Source: Actinoplanes sp. NBRC 103695 (GTDB lineage Bacteria; Actinomycetota; Actinomycetes; Mycobacteriales; Micromonosporaceae). Taken from it: DNA of 63,418 bases. The notes beneath the pieces were generated by a model, which did not search any database, was not told where the DNA came from, and saw nothing but the letters and a program-made list of their open reading frames with translations. Positions 1 to 6,375 of this stretch are shown here, piece after piece (the first letter of the stretch is position 1; the number at the start of each line of letters is the position of its first letter). A program made the position numbers and the translations under genes. Location of the stretch: the NCBI RefSeq assembly GCF_030269485.1, contig NZ_BSTL01000013.1, positions 256,522-319,939 of the forward strand. The letters run 5' to 3'.

Positions 1-7
1 GCGCGAG

Positions 8-65
8 CTCAAGCCGCCCGACGCGGACCCAAACCGCCCAACGTGGCTCAAGCCGTCCGATATGG
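8..65. repeat. imperfect three-copy repeat, about 20-bp unit
   Basis: Three degenerate copies begin at positions 8, 28 and 47, sharing the core CTCAAGCCG or CCCAAACCG followed by a CCGA/CCAA step. The window starts inside or just before the array, so its full length is unknown. No gene with convincing coding character is seen in bases 1-362; apart from this array and the 16-bp array at 213-293 I see nothing there. Confidence 0.5.
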
Positions 66-212
66 GCAGGGTGGTTGCGGCGGCGTGGCATGTTTGCGCG
101 GGTGTGCGCGGCGTGGCGATGCGGGGAACCGGCCGCGTCGGGATCCCACGAGCGTGCGGAGTGGCGACACTGGGAAACCGGCAGCACCGGAATCCGGCGG
201 GTATGCGGGTGA

Positions 213-293
213 CAGCGCTGACAACCGGCAGCGCTGACAACCGGCAGCGCTGACAACCGGCAGCGCTGACAACCGGCAGCGCTGACAACCGGC
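213..293. repeat. 16-bp tandem repeat array
   Basis: Unit ACAACCGGCAGCGCTG occurs in four identical direct copies (221-236, 237-252, 253-268, 269-284), with a half unit before (213-220) and nine bases after (285-293). Identity is exact, which suggests recent expansion by slippage. It lies 70 bp upstream of the membrane-protein gene at 363. Each unit holds the palindrome AGCGCT, so protein binding is conceivable, but no function can be read from sequence. Confidence 0.9.
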
Positions 294-362
294 GGGTGTT
301 TGCTCCGCGCTCGGGATGGGCACGGTGAAGCGAATCCGGCAGAGCGGAAGGCGGGACTGGCG

Positions 363-989
363 ATGCTCTCGAGGAAGAACAAGGCTGAGCGGACGGCCGC
401 TCAGGCGTGGGAATACCTGTCGTCCGCGGTGGCCACGGCCGGCGACGCGGGCGTGCATGCGGTTGACGTGACCAGCGCGCGGGCCTCCAAGCTGGCGGAT
501 CGTGCGTCGCGGAAGTCGTCGAAGCTGGCCGGCAAGGCCGCCAAGAAGTCGTCGAAGTTCGCGGGCCGCGCGTCCAAGAAGTCGTCGAGTTTGGTGGACC
601 AGGCTTCGAAGGTTGCCGACAAGGCCTCCAAGCAGTCTTCTAAGGTCGCTGACCAGGCCGCCAAGCGGTCGGCCGCGATCGCGGGTGTGGCGGCGGGGCT
701 CGCGGCCTCGGCGCAGCATTCGGGGGTCAAGCTGGCCGAGCAGGCCGGTGACCGGGTGTCCGCAGCCGGTAACGAGGCGTGGTCGCGGGCGGCTCTGGCT
801 GCCGACGCGCTGGCCGGGCGGCGGCGGCCTCTGCCGTGGGCGCTGCTGGTCGGGGTCGGACTGGTCGGGGTTGCCGTGGGCTGGGCGGCGGCCAACGCTG
901 CCCGGGCGGCGGCCGAGCGGCAGGCTCAGGAGGAAGAGCTCGAGCTGGCCGAGTCGGCGGTCGTCGTCACCCCGGAGAAGCGCGGCTGA
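363..989 (+). CDS. Lys/Ser/Ala-repeat protein with C-terminal membrane anchor
   Basis: A 208-residue protein of unknown function. Residues about 35-115 are a low-complexity helical repeat in which short blocks such as KLAGKAAKKSSK and KVADQAAKRS recur with changed spacing; it is strongly basic and resembles histone H1-like or LEA-like helical repeats. A single hydrophobic segment (about 160-185, starting PWALLVGVG) lies near the C-terminus and is followed by an Ala/Glu-rich tail, so a tail-anchored topology is plausible. I chose the ATG at 363; the frame is open upstream to a TTG at 300 but the extra residues look non-coding. It is a single gene with no obvious operon partner. Confidence 0.7.
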   Translation: MLSRKNKAERTAAQAWEYLSSAVATAGDAGVHAVDVTSARASKLADRASRKSSKLAGKAAKKSSKFAGRASKKSSSLVDQASKVADKASKQSSKVADQAAKRSAAIAGVAAGLAASAQHSGVKLAEQAGDRVSAAGNEAWSRAALAADALAGRRRPLPWALLVGVGLVGVAVGWAAANAARAAAERQAQEEELELAESAVVVTPEKRG

Positions 990-1031
990 TTCTCTCGCGG
1001 CCGGGCGGCGCACCTTGTCGCCCGGCCGCCA

Positions 1032-1037
1032 TAAGCT
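1032..1037 (+). promoter_or_regulatory. -10 box of leaderless promoter
   Basis: TAAGCT fits TANNNT and ends 6 nt before the ATG at 1044, the usual geometry of leaderless transcripts in actinobacteria. No Shine-Dalgarno sequence is seen at this gene, which agrees. It also argues for ATG 1044 over GTG 1038. Confidence 0.55.
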
Positions 1038-1043
1038 GTGCCG

Positions 1044-1622
1044 ATGACCGACGCCGTGTTCTTCGCCGACGCCGCTGAACTGCGTAAATGGTTCGAAAAG
1101 CACCACGACTCGGCGCCGGAGCTGTTCGTCGGGTACTACAAGAAGCACACCGGCAGGACGGGCGTCTCGCACACCGAGGCGATCGAGCAGGCGTTGTGTT
1201 TCGGCTGGATCGACAGCATCGGCCGGCGCATCGACGACGAGCGCCATCAGGTGCGGTTCACGCCGCGCCGGAAGGGCAGCGTATGGAGCGCGGTGAACAT
1301 CGCGACCGTGGCGCGGCTGGCCGAACAGGGTCTGATGCGCCCGGCGGGGCAGAAAGTCTTCGACGAGCGCAAACCCGATCGGGTGGCGATCTACTCGTAC
1401 GAGCAGCCGGCGGACGCCGAACTCGCGCCGGAACAACTGGCCCAGCTCCAGGCCGACGCGGGCGCCTGGGAGTGGTTCTCGGCACAATCTTCGGGTTACC
1501 GTCGTTCCGCAGTCCACTGGGTGGTCAGCGCAAAACGGGAAGATACCAGGTCACGACGCCTGTCCCAGCTGATCGCCGACTCGGCGGCGGGGCGCCGCGT
1601 GCCACCGCTGGTCCGCCGATGA
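1044..1622 (+). CDS. YdeI/OmpD-associated family protein
   Basis: A 192-residue protein with the features of the YdeI/OmpD-associated family: an N-terminal helix ending in WFEKHH, the block ELFVGYYKKHTG, and the strongly conserved CFGWIDSIGRRIDDERHQVRFTPRRKGSVWS (positions about 52-84 in sum). The C-terminal part, with SAVHWVVSAKREDTR, matches the family's helical tail. The family is widespread and linked to stress or bacteriocin tolerance in some bacteria; the biochemical role is not established. A TANNNT box 6 nt upstream and the missing Shine-Dalgarno sequence suggest a leaderless mRNA. Length is normal for the family. Confidence 0.85.
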   Translation: MTDAVFFADAAELRKWFEKHHDSAPELFVGYYKKHTGRTGVSHTEAIEQALCFGWIDSIGRRIDDERHQVRFTPRRKGSVWSAVNIATVARLAEQGLMRPAGQKVFDERKPDRVAIYSYEQPADAELAPEQLAQLQADAGAWEWFSAQSSGYRRSAVHWVVSAKREDTRSRRLSQLIADSAAGRRVPPLVRR

Positions 1623-1650
1623 CCGCCCCGGCTCGGTAGCATGGCGAGTT

Positions 1651-1709
1651 GTCGCATCAGCCACAACAGCACGACCCACCCGGTCGCATCAGCCACAACA
1701 ACACGACCC
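1651..1709. repeat. 27-bp direct repeat upstream of the kinase gene
   Basis: Two copies (1651-1677 and 1683-1709), identical at 26 of 27 positions, each starting GTCGCATCAGCCACAACA and ending CACGACCC, lie with a 32-bp period, three helical turns. They end 37 bp before the GTG of the Ser/Thr kinase. Same-face spacing next to a promoter region suggests a two-site operator, but this is inference. Confidence 0.85.
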
Positions 1710-1746
1710 GCTCCCTCAGCCTCCCCACACAGATAGGTCCGCTCTG

Positions 1747-3183
1747 GTGCTCGACGTCGGTCATCTCCTCGACAACCGTTACCGGTTGGACGAGCGCATC
1801 GCCACGGGCGGGATGGGCGACGTCTGGAAGGGCACCGACGTCGTGCTCGGCCGCACGATCGCGGTCAAGGTGCTGCGGGACAACATGATGTCCGACCCGG
1901 AGTTCTCGGCCCGGTTCTACGGCGAGGCCCGGATGATGGCGGCGTTCCGGCACCCGGGCGTCGTCGAGGTGTTCGACTACGCGAGCTCCACCGGCAACGG
2001 CGACGACCAGTGCGCCTACCTCGTCATGGCGTACGTGGAGGGCGAGCCCCTGTCCTCCCGCCTCAAGGAGGTGGGCCGGCTCGACGTCACCGAGACCATG
2101 TCGATCGTGTCGCAGGCGGCCGACGCCCTGCACGCCGCGCACGAGAACGGCACCGTCCACCGGGACGTGAAACCGGGCAACCTGATGATCCGGCCGACCG
2201 GCGCGGTCATCCTGGTGGACTTCGGGGTGGCCCGGTCCAACGCGGTGACCAGCGTGACCGGGATCAACTCGATCGTCGGCACCGCCCTCTACATGGCGCC
2301 GGAGCAGGTGGCCAAGGGCAAGGTCACCCCGGCGACGGACATCTACGCGCTGGGCGCGGTCGCCTACCACTGCCTCGCCGGCCGGCCGCCGTTCGACGGC
2401 GACAACGCGCTCCAGGTCGCCCTGATGCACCTGGAGGACGAGCCGGCGCCGCTGCCCGACGAGGTGCCCGCGCCCGTACGGCAGCTGATCAGCCGGGCGA
2501 TGGCCAAGCACCCGGACGACCGGTTCACCAGCGCCGCCGACTTCGCCGAGGCGGCCCTGGCGGCGACGCGGCCACTGGACTACCGCACGATGACCGGCAC
2601 GTCGCTCACCGGCACCTCGCTGGCCGCTCCGCTGAGCCCGTCCGCGCCGACCCGGCAGGTGCCGATGCCGCGGAACACCCGGCCGGCCCCGGCGGTGGCA
2701 CCGGCGCCGCCGCAGCAGCCGAGGGGCCGGGGCAGGCGGACGTCGCGCGGTCAGCTGGCCGTACTCGTCATGGTCATCACTCTGGGGCTCGCCGCGGCCG
2801 GCCTGGCCCTCGCGCTGGCGTTGCGGCCCACCAACAGCGACAGCGCCGTGGTCGAGCCGACGCCCACCCCGTCCTCCGAGGTCAGCGAGACCACCGACTC
2901 GGACGAGCCGACCGGCCCGGCCGAGGCGCCGCCGACCGGGGACAGCCAGCCCAACGTGCCCGCGCCGCCGCCGAACACCAAGCCGACGCCGAGCAAGTCG
3001 GCCTCGCCGACGCCGACGAAAACGAGCAAGCCGCCGGCCAGCCAGCCGCCGGACGACCCGCCGGACACGGGCGAGCCGACCACGCCGACGACGGAGCCGA
3101 CCACGCCCGACGAGGGTGGCGGCGAGGAGGACGGCAACCAGGGCGCTGGGCCCGGCGTCACCGGCGTCAACATCGGGCTCTAA
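1747..3183 (+). CDS. PknB-type Ser/Thr protein kinase, single-pass membrane
   Basis: A 478-residue Hanks-type kinase. The glycine-rich loop ATGGMGDVW starts at residue 19, the ATP-binding lysine is K41 (IAVK), the catalytic loop is HRDVKPGN (D140), DFG is at D158, and APE follows in YMAPEQ. The kinase domain ends near residue 280, followed by a Pro/Thr linker, one transmembrane helix (about 337-359) and a Pro/Thr/Ser-rich external tail without PASTA or other sensor domains. It would sit in the membrane with the kinase inside and phosphorylate unknown partners. The start is GTG 1747. Its frame continues through a TAA into an acidic stretch and then the MerR gene (see 3184-3240). Confidence 0.93.
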   Translation: MLDVGHLLDNRYRLDERIATGGMGDVWKGTDVVLGRTIAVKVLRDNMMSDPEFSARFYGEARMMAAFRHPGVVEVFDYASSTGNGDDQCAYLVMAYVEGEPLSSRLKEVGRLDVTETMSIVSQAADALHAAHENGTVHRDVKPGNLMIRPTGAVILVDFGVARSNAVTSVTGINSIVGTALYMAPEQVAKGKVTPATDIYALGAVAYHCLAGRPPFDGDNALQVALMHLEDEPAPLPDEVPAPVRQLISRAMAKHPDDRFTSAADFAEAALAATRPLDYRTMTGTSLTGTSLAAPLSPSAPTRQVPMPRNTRPAPAVAPAPPQQPRGRGRRTSRGQLAVLVMVITLGLAAAGLALALALRPTNSDSAVVEPTPTPSSEVSETTDSDEPTGPAEAPPTGDSQPNVPAPPPNTKPTPSKSASPTPTKTSKPPASQPPDDPPDTGEPTTPTTEPTTPDEGGGEEDGNQGAGPGVTGVNIGL

Positions 3184-3240
3184 GGCGACGACGACGGCGA
3201 CGGCAGCGACGAGGGCGACAGCAGCGACGACGAGGGCGAC
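3184..3240 (+). repeat. in-frame acidic GAC/GGC/AGC repeat between kinase and MerR genes
   Basis: Nineteen codons made almost only of Asp, Gly, Ser and Glu link the TAA of the kinase to the ATG of the MerR gene without another stop and in the same frame. There is no start codon inside. It may be a former part of the kinase tail, or a linker translated by rare readthrough of the TAA. It also supplies GAGGG just ahead of the MerR ATG. Confidence 0.7.
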
Positions 3241-3600
3241 ATGTTCCGGATCGGGGAGTTCGCCAACCTCGGCCGGGTTTCGGTCCGCATGCTGCGCCAC
3301 TACGATGCGATCGGTCTGCTCCGCCCGGCGCGGGTCGAGAAGCCCAGCGGCTACCGCTACTACACCGCGGCGCAGCTGACCTCGCTCAACCGGATCGTCG
3401 CGCTCAAGGACCTCGGCTTCACGCCGGAGCAGGTCCAGGCCATGATCGACGAGAAGGTCGACGCCGGTGAGCTGCGCGGGATGCTCCGGATGCGGCGTGC
3501 CCAGCTCGCCGAGCAGGTGTACCTGGACTGCCCGCCCGGAGACTTCGACCACTGGGTGACCGAGTTGCAGGTTGAAGTTTCCAGTACTTCTCAAGTGTGA
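3241..3600 (+). CDS. MerR-family regulator with deleted effector domain
   Basis: A 119-residue protein. Residues 1-70 are a typical MerR DNA-binding domain: FRIGEFANLGRVSVRMLRHYD, GLLRPARVEKPSGYRYYT, then QLTSLNRIVALKDLGFTPEQV. The dimerisation helix starts normally (LRMRRAQLAEQV) but is cut short and runs directly into VYLDCPPGDFDHWVTELQVEV, which resembles the last strand and tail of GyrI-like effector domains found at the end of full-length MerR proteins of about 270 residues. I therefore infer an in-frame internal deletion of the effector domain. DNA binding may persist, ligand sensing probably not. It lies between a kinase and a TasA/SipW locus and could control either. Confidence 0.8.
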   Translation: MFRIGEFANLGRVSVRMLRHYDAIGLLRPARVEKPSGYRYYTAAQLTSLNRIVALKDLGFTPEQVQAMIDEKVDAGELRGMLRMRRAQLAEQVYLDCPPGDFDHWVTELQVEVSSTSQV

Positions 3601-3650
3601 CGCTGCGTAACCGAAAGGGAGTCTCGACCCGCTAAAAGGAAGAGGCTCTC

Positions 3651-4229
3651 ATGGCGTTGAACAGGACACGAGTGGCGACGCTGCTGGGGGTCTTGCTCGG
3701 CGCTTCCCTGACCTCCACCATGATCGTCCGGACCACCCAGGCCGTGTTCACCGGCAGCACGTCGACGAACAACACCTGGGCCTCGGGCGGCGCGGAGATC
3801 ACCAGCGACGGCACCGGCTCGGCCGTGTTCAACAGCGGCACCGACGGCGCGCTGGTCAACGGGCAGACGCTGACCAAGTGCATCGTCGTCACGTACAAGG
3901 GCGCCACCGTGCCCGCCGCGGTCAAGCTGTACAGCAGCGCGGTCGCCGGCACCGGCCTGGCCGACTACCTGAATGTGACCGTGGACGTCGGGTCCAGCAC
4001 CTCCGTCGGCGGCAACTGCGCCGGCTGGGCGCTGAGCAGCACCCCGTTCACCGGGACGCTGACCGATTTCGCCGCGATGAACTCGTTTGCCAACGGGGTG
4101 GGCTCGTGGGGGCCTAGCGTCGTGAACGAGAAGCTGACGTACCGGTTCACGGTGACCGTGCAGAACGTGCCGGCCGCCCAGAACAAGACCGCGTCGGCGA
4201 CGTTCACGTGGGAGGCGCAGACCGTGTGA
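3651..4229 (+). CDS. TasA/camelysin-like protein with SipW-type signal peptide
   Basis: A 192-residue secreted protein. The N-terminus (NRTRVATLLGVLLGASLTST) is a signal peptide of the SipW-dependent kind, followed by the family-typical TQAVFTGSTSTNNTWASGG at residues 29-47. The rest is rich in Thr, Ser, Gly and Val and ends in a beta strand (SATFTWEAQTV), as in the TasA/CalY fold. Relatives form matrix fibres or surface proteins; whether this one polymerises cannot be read from sequence. A good ribosome binding site (AAGGAAGAGG) precedes ATG 3651. The next gene starts inside its stop codon and encodes the matching signal peptidase, so the two are very likely co-translated. Confidence 0.82.
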   Translation: MALNRTRVATLLGVLLGASLTSTMIVRTTQAVFTGSTSTNNTWASGGAEITSDGTGSAVFNSGTDGALVNGQTLTKCIVVTYKGATVPAAVKLYSSAVAGTGLADYLNVTVDVGSSTSVGGNCAGWALSSTPFTGTLTDFAAMNSFANGVGSWGPSVVNEKLTYRFTVTVQNVPAAQNKTASATFTWEAQTV

Positions 4230-5605
4230 GGCCCGGCCGGCACCGCAGGGAACGAAGCGGCAGGCACCGGCACCCGGATGGTGGAGCGGGCCGGCTGATC
4301 GCCGAGGCCGTCCGCGTGACGTTCGTGATGGTCCTGATGATGGTGCTCACGCTCGGTGCTTGGGTGCTGATTCCGCTGGCCTGGGGCTGGGACGCCTACA
4401 CCGTCACGTCCGGGTCGATGACGCCTCTGGTACGGCCCGGTGACGTGGTCGTGGCCGCCGGAGATCACGATTCTGTGCGGGTCGGCACCCTCGTGGTCGT
4501 GAAGCCCGTCCGGCCCGGCGCCCAGCCCGTGACGCACCGTGTTGTCGAACGGTTGCCGGACGGTAGTTACCGAACCAAGGGCGACGCGAACCCGCAGCCG
4601 GACTCGCGGCTCATCGGCCCGCAGGAGATCATCGGCACCGCCCGCATCGTGGTGCCGCTCGCAGGGCTGGCGCAGCTCTATCTCGGACGCGGGGCGCCGG
4701 TCGCCGGAATCCTGCTGATCACGATCAGCGTGCTCCTCCCCGTACTGAAGAAAAGCCCGGTACTGAAGAAAAGCCCCCTATTCAAGAAGAGCCCCGTACG
4801 GAAGAAAAGCCGGAAGCAACCCGCGCTCGCCGCCGCCGTGGTCTGCGTGCTCGCCGCGAGTGCCGGCGCGGCCGGCACCTCCTGGGGCACCTCCCGGGCG
4901 GCCTGGACCCGGTCGACCAGCGCGAGCCAGACCTGGGCCTCGACGGCCTTCTACTACCAGACGGTGGTCGCCTCGGCGCCGGTCTCCTACTGGCGGATGA
5001 ACAACACCGCCTCGATCACCGACGTGATGAACGTCAGCCCGCTCACCGTCAGCGGCACCAGCGCGCTGGCCGCGAGCGGGCTGCGCGGCGACCCCGACCC
5101 GTCGCTGCGCTTCTCGAAGGTGGCCAACACCTACGCCAGCAGCACCAACGCCGCCTACAGGATGACCGCGCCGATGACCGTGGCCTGCTGGACCAGCACG
5201 AACGGGGTCACGTTCGGCCGGCTGGTGTTCAAGGGCACGTCCACCGCCGGCGACGTCAACTACCTGCTGGCGTTCTCCACCGACGGCACCTACATGCGCT
5301 TCGTGATGGACCAGACCGCCTCTGTGCGCGCGACGGCCGGCGGTGCCGGCAAGTCCGACTGGGCGAAGGACGGCACCTGGAAGTTCGTGGTCGGCGTGTA
5401 CGACGGCGCCATGGCAAGGCTGTACGTCAACGGCGTCGAGAAGGACGCGGTCACGGCGACCAGCATGGTCGGGTCGAACAACCGGCTGGCCGTCAACGAG
5501 TCCGGGACGAACGCGATGGACGGCGACATCGACGAGGTGAGCATCTGGAACCGGGCGCTGAGCGCGGCCGAAGTCCAGAACCTGTGGAACATCGGCAAGA
5601 AGTAG
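4226..5605 (+). CDS. SipW-type signal peptidase fused to a LamG-like domain
   Basis: A 459-residue fusion. Part one (1-170) is a SipW/S26B signal peptidase: membrane helix about 30-55, catalytic Ser in TSGSM (S64), His instead of the bacterial Lys in VTHRVVE (H104), Asp in TKGDAN (D120), and a second helix near 150-172. Residues 173-197 are a four-copy KKSP linker. A third helix (about 200-217) is followed by SRAAWTRSTSASQTWAS (from about 223), closely similar to the cleavage region of the TasA-like protein just upstream. Residues about 245-455 form a concanavalin/LamG-like domain (VSYWRMNN, VVGVYDGAMARLYVNG, DGDIDEVSIWNRALSAAEV). The start is GTG 4226, overlapping the previous stop and preceded by GGGAGG. 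It may be a peptidase joined to its own substrate. Confidence 0.85.
   Translation: MRPGRHRRERSGRHRHPDGGAGRLIAEAVRVTFVMVLMMVLTLGAWVLIPLAWGWDAYTVTSGSMTPLVRPGDVVVAAGDHDSVRVGTLVVVKPVRPGAQPVTHRVVERLPDGSYRTKGDANPQPDSRLIGPQEIIGTARIVVPLAGLAQLYLGRGAPVAGILLITISVLLPVLKKSPVLKKSPLFKKSPVRKKSRKQPALAAAVVCVLAASAGAAGTSWGTSRAAWTRSTSASQTWASTAFYYQTVVASAPVSYWRMNNTASITDVMNVSPLTVSGTSALAASGLRGDPDPSLRFSKVANTYASSTNAAYRMTAPMTVACWTSTNGVTFGRLVFKGTSTAGDVNYLLAFSTDGTYMRFVMDQTASVRATAGGAGKSDWAKDGTWKFVVGVYDGAMARLYVNGVEKDAVTATSMVGSNNRLAVNESGTNAMDGDIDEVSIWNRALSAAEVQNLWNIGKK
4743..4814 (+). repeat. four 18-bp tandem units inside the signal peptidase gene
   Basis: Units at 4743-4760, 4761-4778, 4779-4796 and 4797-4814 share the core GAAGAAAAGCCC and encode four hexapeptides of the type x-x-K-K-S-P. 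They form the basic linker between peptidase and LamG parts. Units 1 and 2 are nearly identical, so copy number may vary among strains without a frameshift (18 = 6 codons). Confidence 0.9.
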
Positions 5606-5689
5606 CTCATGTCCGCCCCCGTCCCGCCGATGGTGGGACCACTTCGGCAAGGCACTGCACCCCCGCCGCTACTCGCAAAGGCCCTCGCC

Positions 5690-6319
5690 ATGACGACTCA
5701 GCTTCCCCACCCGCCGCCGTCGGCGTACTCGACCGCCCCGCCGTGGGCGAACCCCGCACCGCAGCCGACCGAGAACGGGCCGACCGAGAACGGGCCGGCC
5801 GGACCCGAGTACCAGCCCTACCTGCAGACCGGGCAGCTCCTGGTGCCCTACCCGGAGGAGATGCGCAACGCCTCCCGGCCCACCCCGCCCGCGTGGTGGC
5901 CGGTCGCGATCTGGACGTTCTTCCTCAGCGCTCTCGGCGCGGTCTCCGCCGCCCGGCGTGCCGACATGGCCCGCCGCGGCGGCAACAGCCCGGCGCCGTA
6001 CTGGATCACCTGGGCGGCGACGCTGGCTATCGGCGCGGTCTTCTGGACGATCACCGTCGCGGTCGCCCTGCCGGCCTGGAACCAGTACCGGGAGCAGGGC
6101 ATCACCACCCAGGTCGAGAAGAACATGCTCAAGGACGGCCAGCTCAAGAGCCTGCTCGGTGTCAGCGCCACCGCGGTCAACTGTGACCCGATGGCCGTCC
6201 GGGACGTCGGCGGCATCCGGGCGTACGACTGCGCGCTCACGCTCGAGGACGGGCGTACCGGCACCGTGACCGTCACCTCGGGCACGGACGCCAAGTGGGC
6301 CGTGGTCCGCAAGAAGTAA
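5690..6319 (+). CDS. two-helix membrane protein with DUF4333-like tail
   Basis: A 209-residue protein with a Pro-rich cytoplasmic N-terminus (about 1-60), two transmembrane helices (PAWWPVAIWTFFLSALGAVS near 70 and YWITWAATLAIGAVFWTITV near 110), and a small soluble C-terminal domain (LKDGQLKSLLGVSATAVNCDP...GTVTV) with two Cys that resembles DUF4333-type extracytoplasmic domains. The frame is open from ATG 5609, but ATG 5690 has AAAGG 8 nt upstream and starts the Pro-rich region, so I prefer it. It follows the SipW-LamG gene by 84 bp and precedes a terminator, so it may be the last gene of the secretion locus. Function unknown. Confidence 0.7.
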   Translation: MTTQLPHPPPSAYSTAPPWANPAPQPTENGPTENGPAGPEYQPYLQTGQLLVPYPEEMRNASRPTPPAWWPVAIWTFFLSALGAVSAARRADMARRGGNSPAPYWITWAATLAIGAVFWTITVAVALPAWNQYREQGITTQVEKNMLKDGQLKSLLGVSATAVNCDPMAVRDVGGIRAYDCALTLEDGRTGTVTVTSGTDAKWAVVRKK

Positions 6320-6330
6320 TCACAGAGACT

Positions 6331-6366
6331 CGCGGCGCACCCTCCGGCGGGGAGGGGTGCGCCGCG
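6331..6366. terminator. bidirectional hairpin terminator
   Basis: A perfect 12-bp stem (CGCGGCGCACCC, 6331-6342, with 6355-6366) and a 12-nt loop lies between two convergent genes ending at 6319 and 6376. There is no U-tract, as is common in GC-rich actinobacteria. Confidence 0.8.
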
Positions 6367-6375
6367 TAGCACTTT

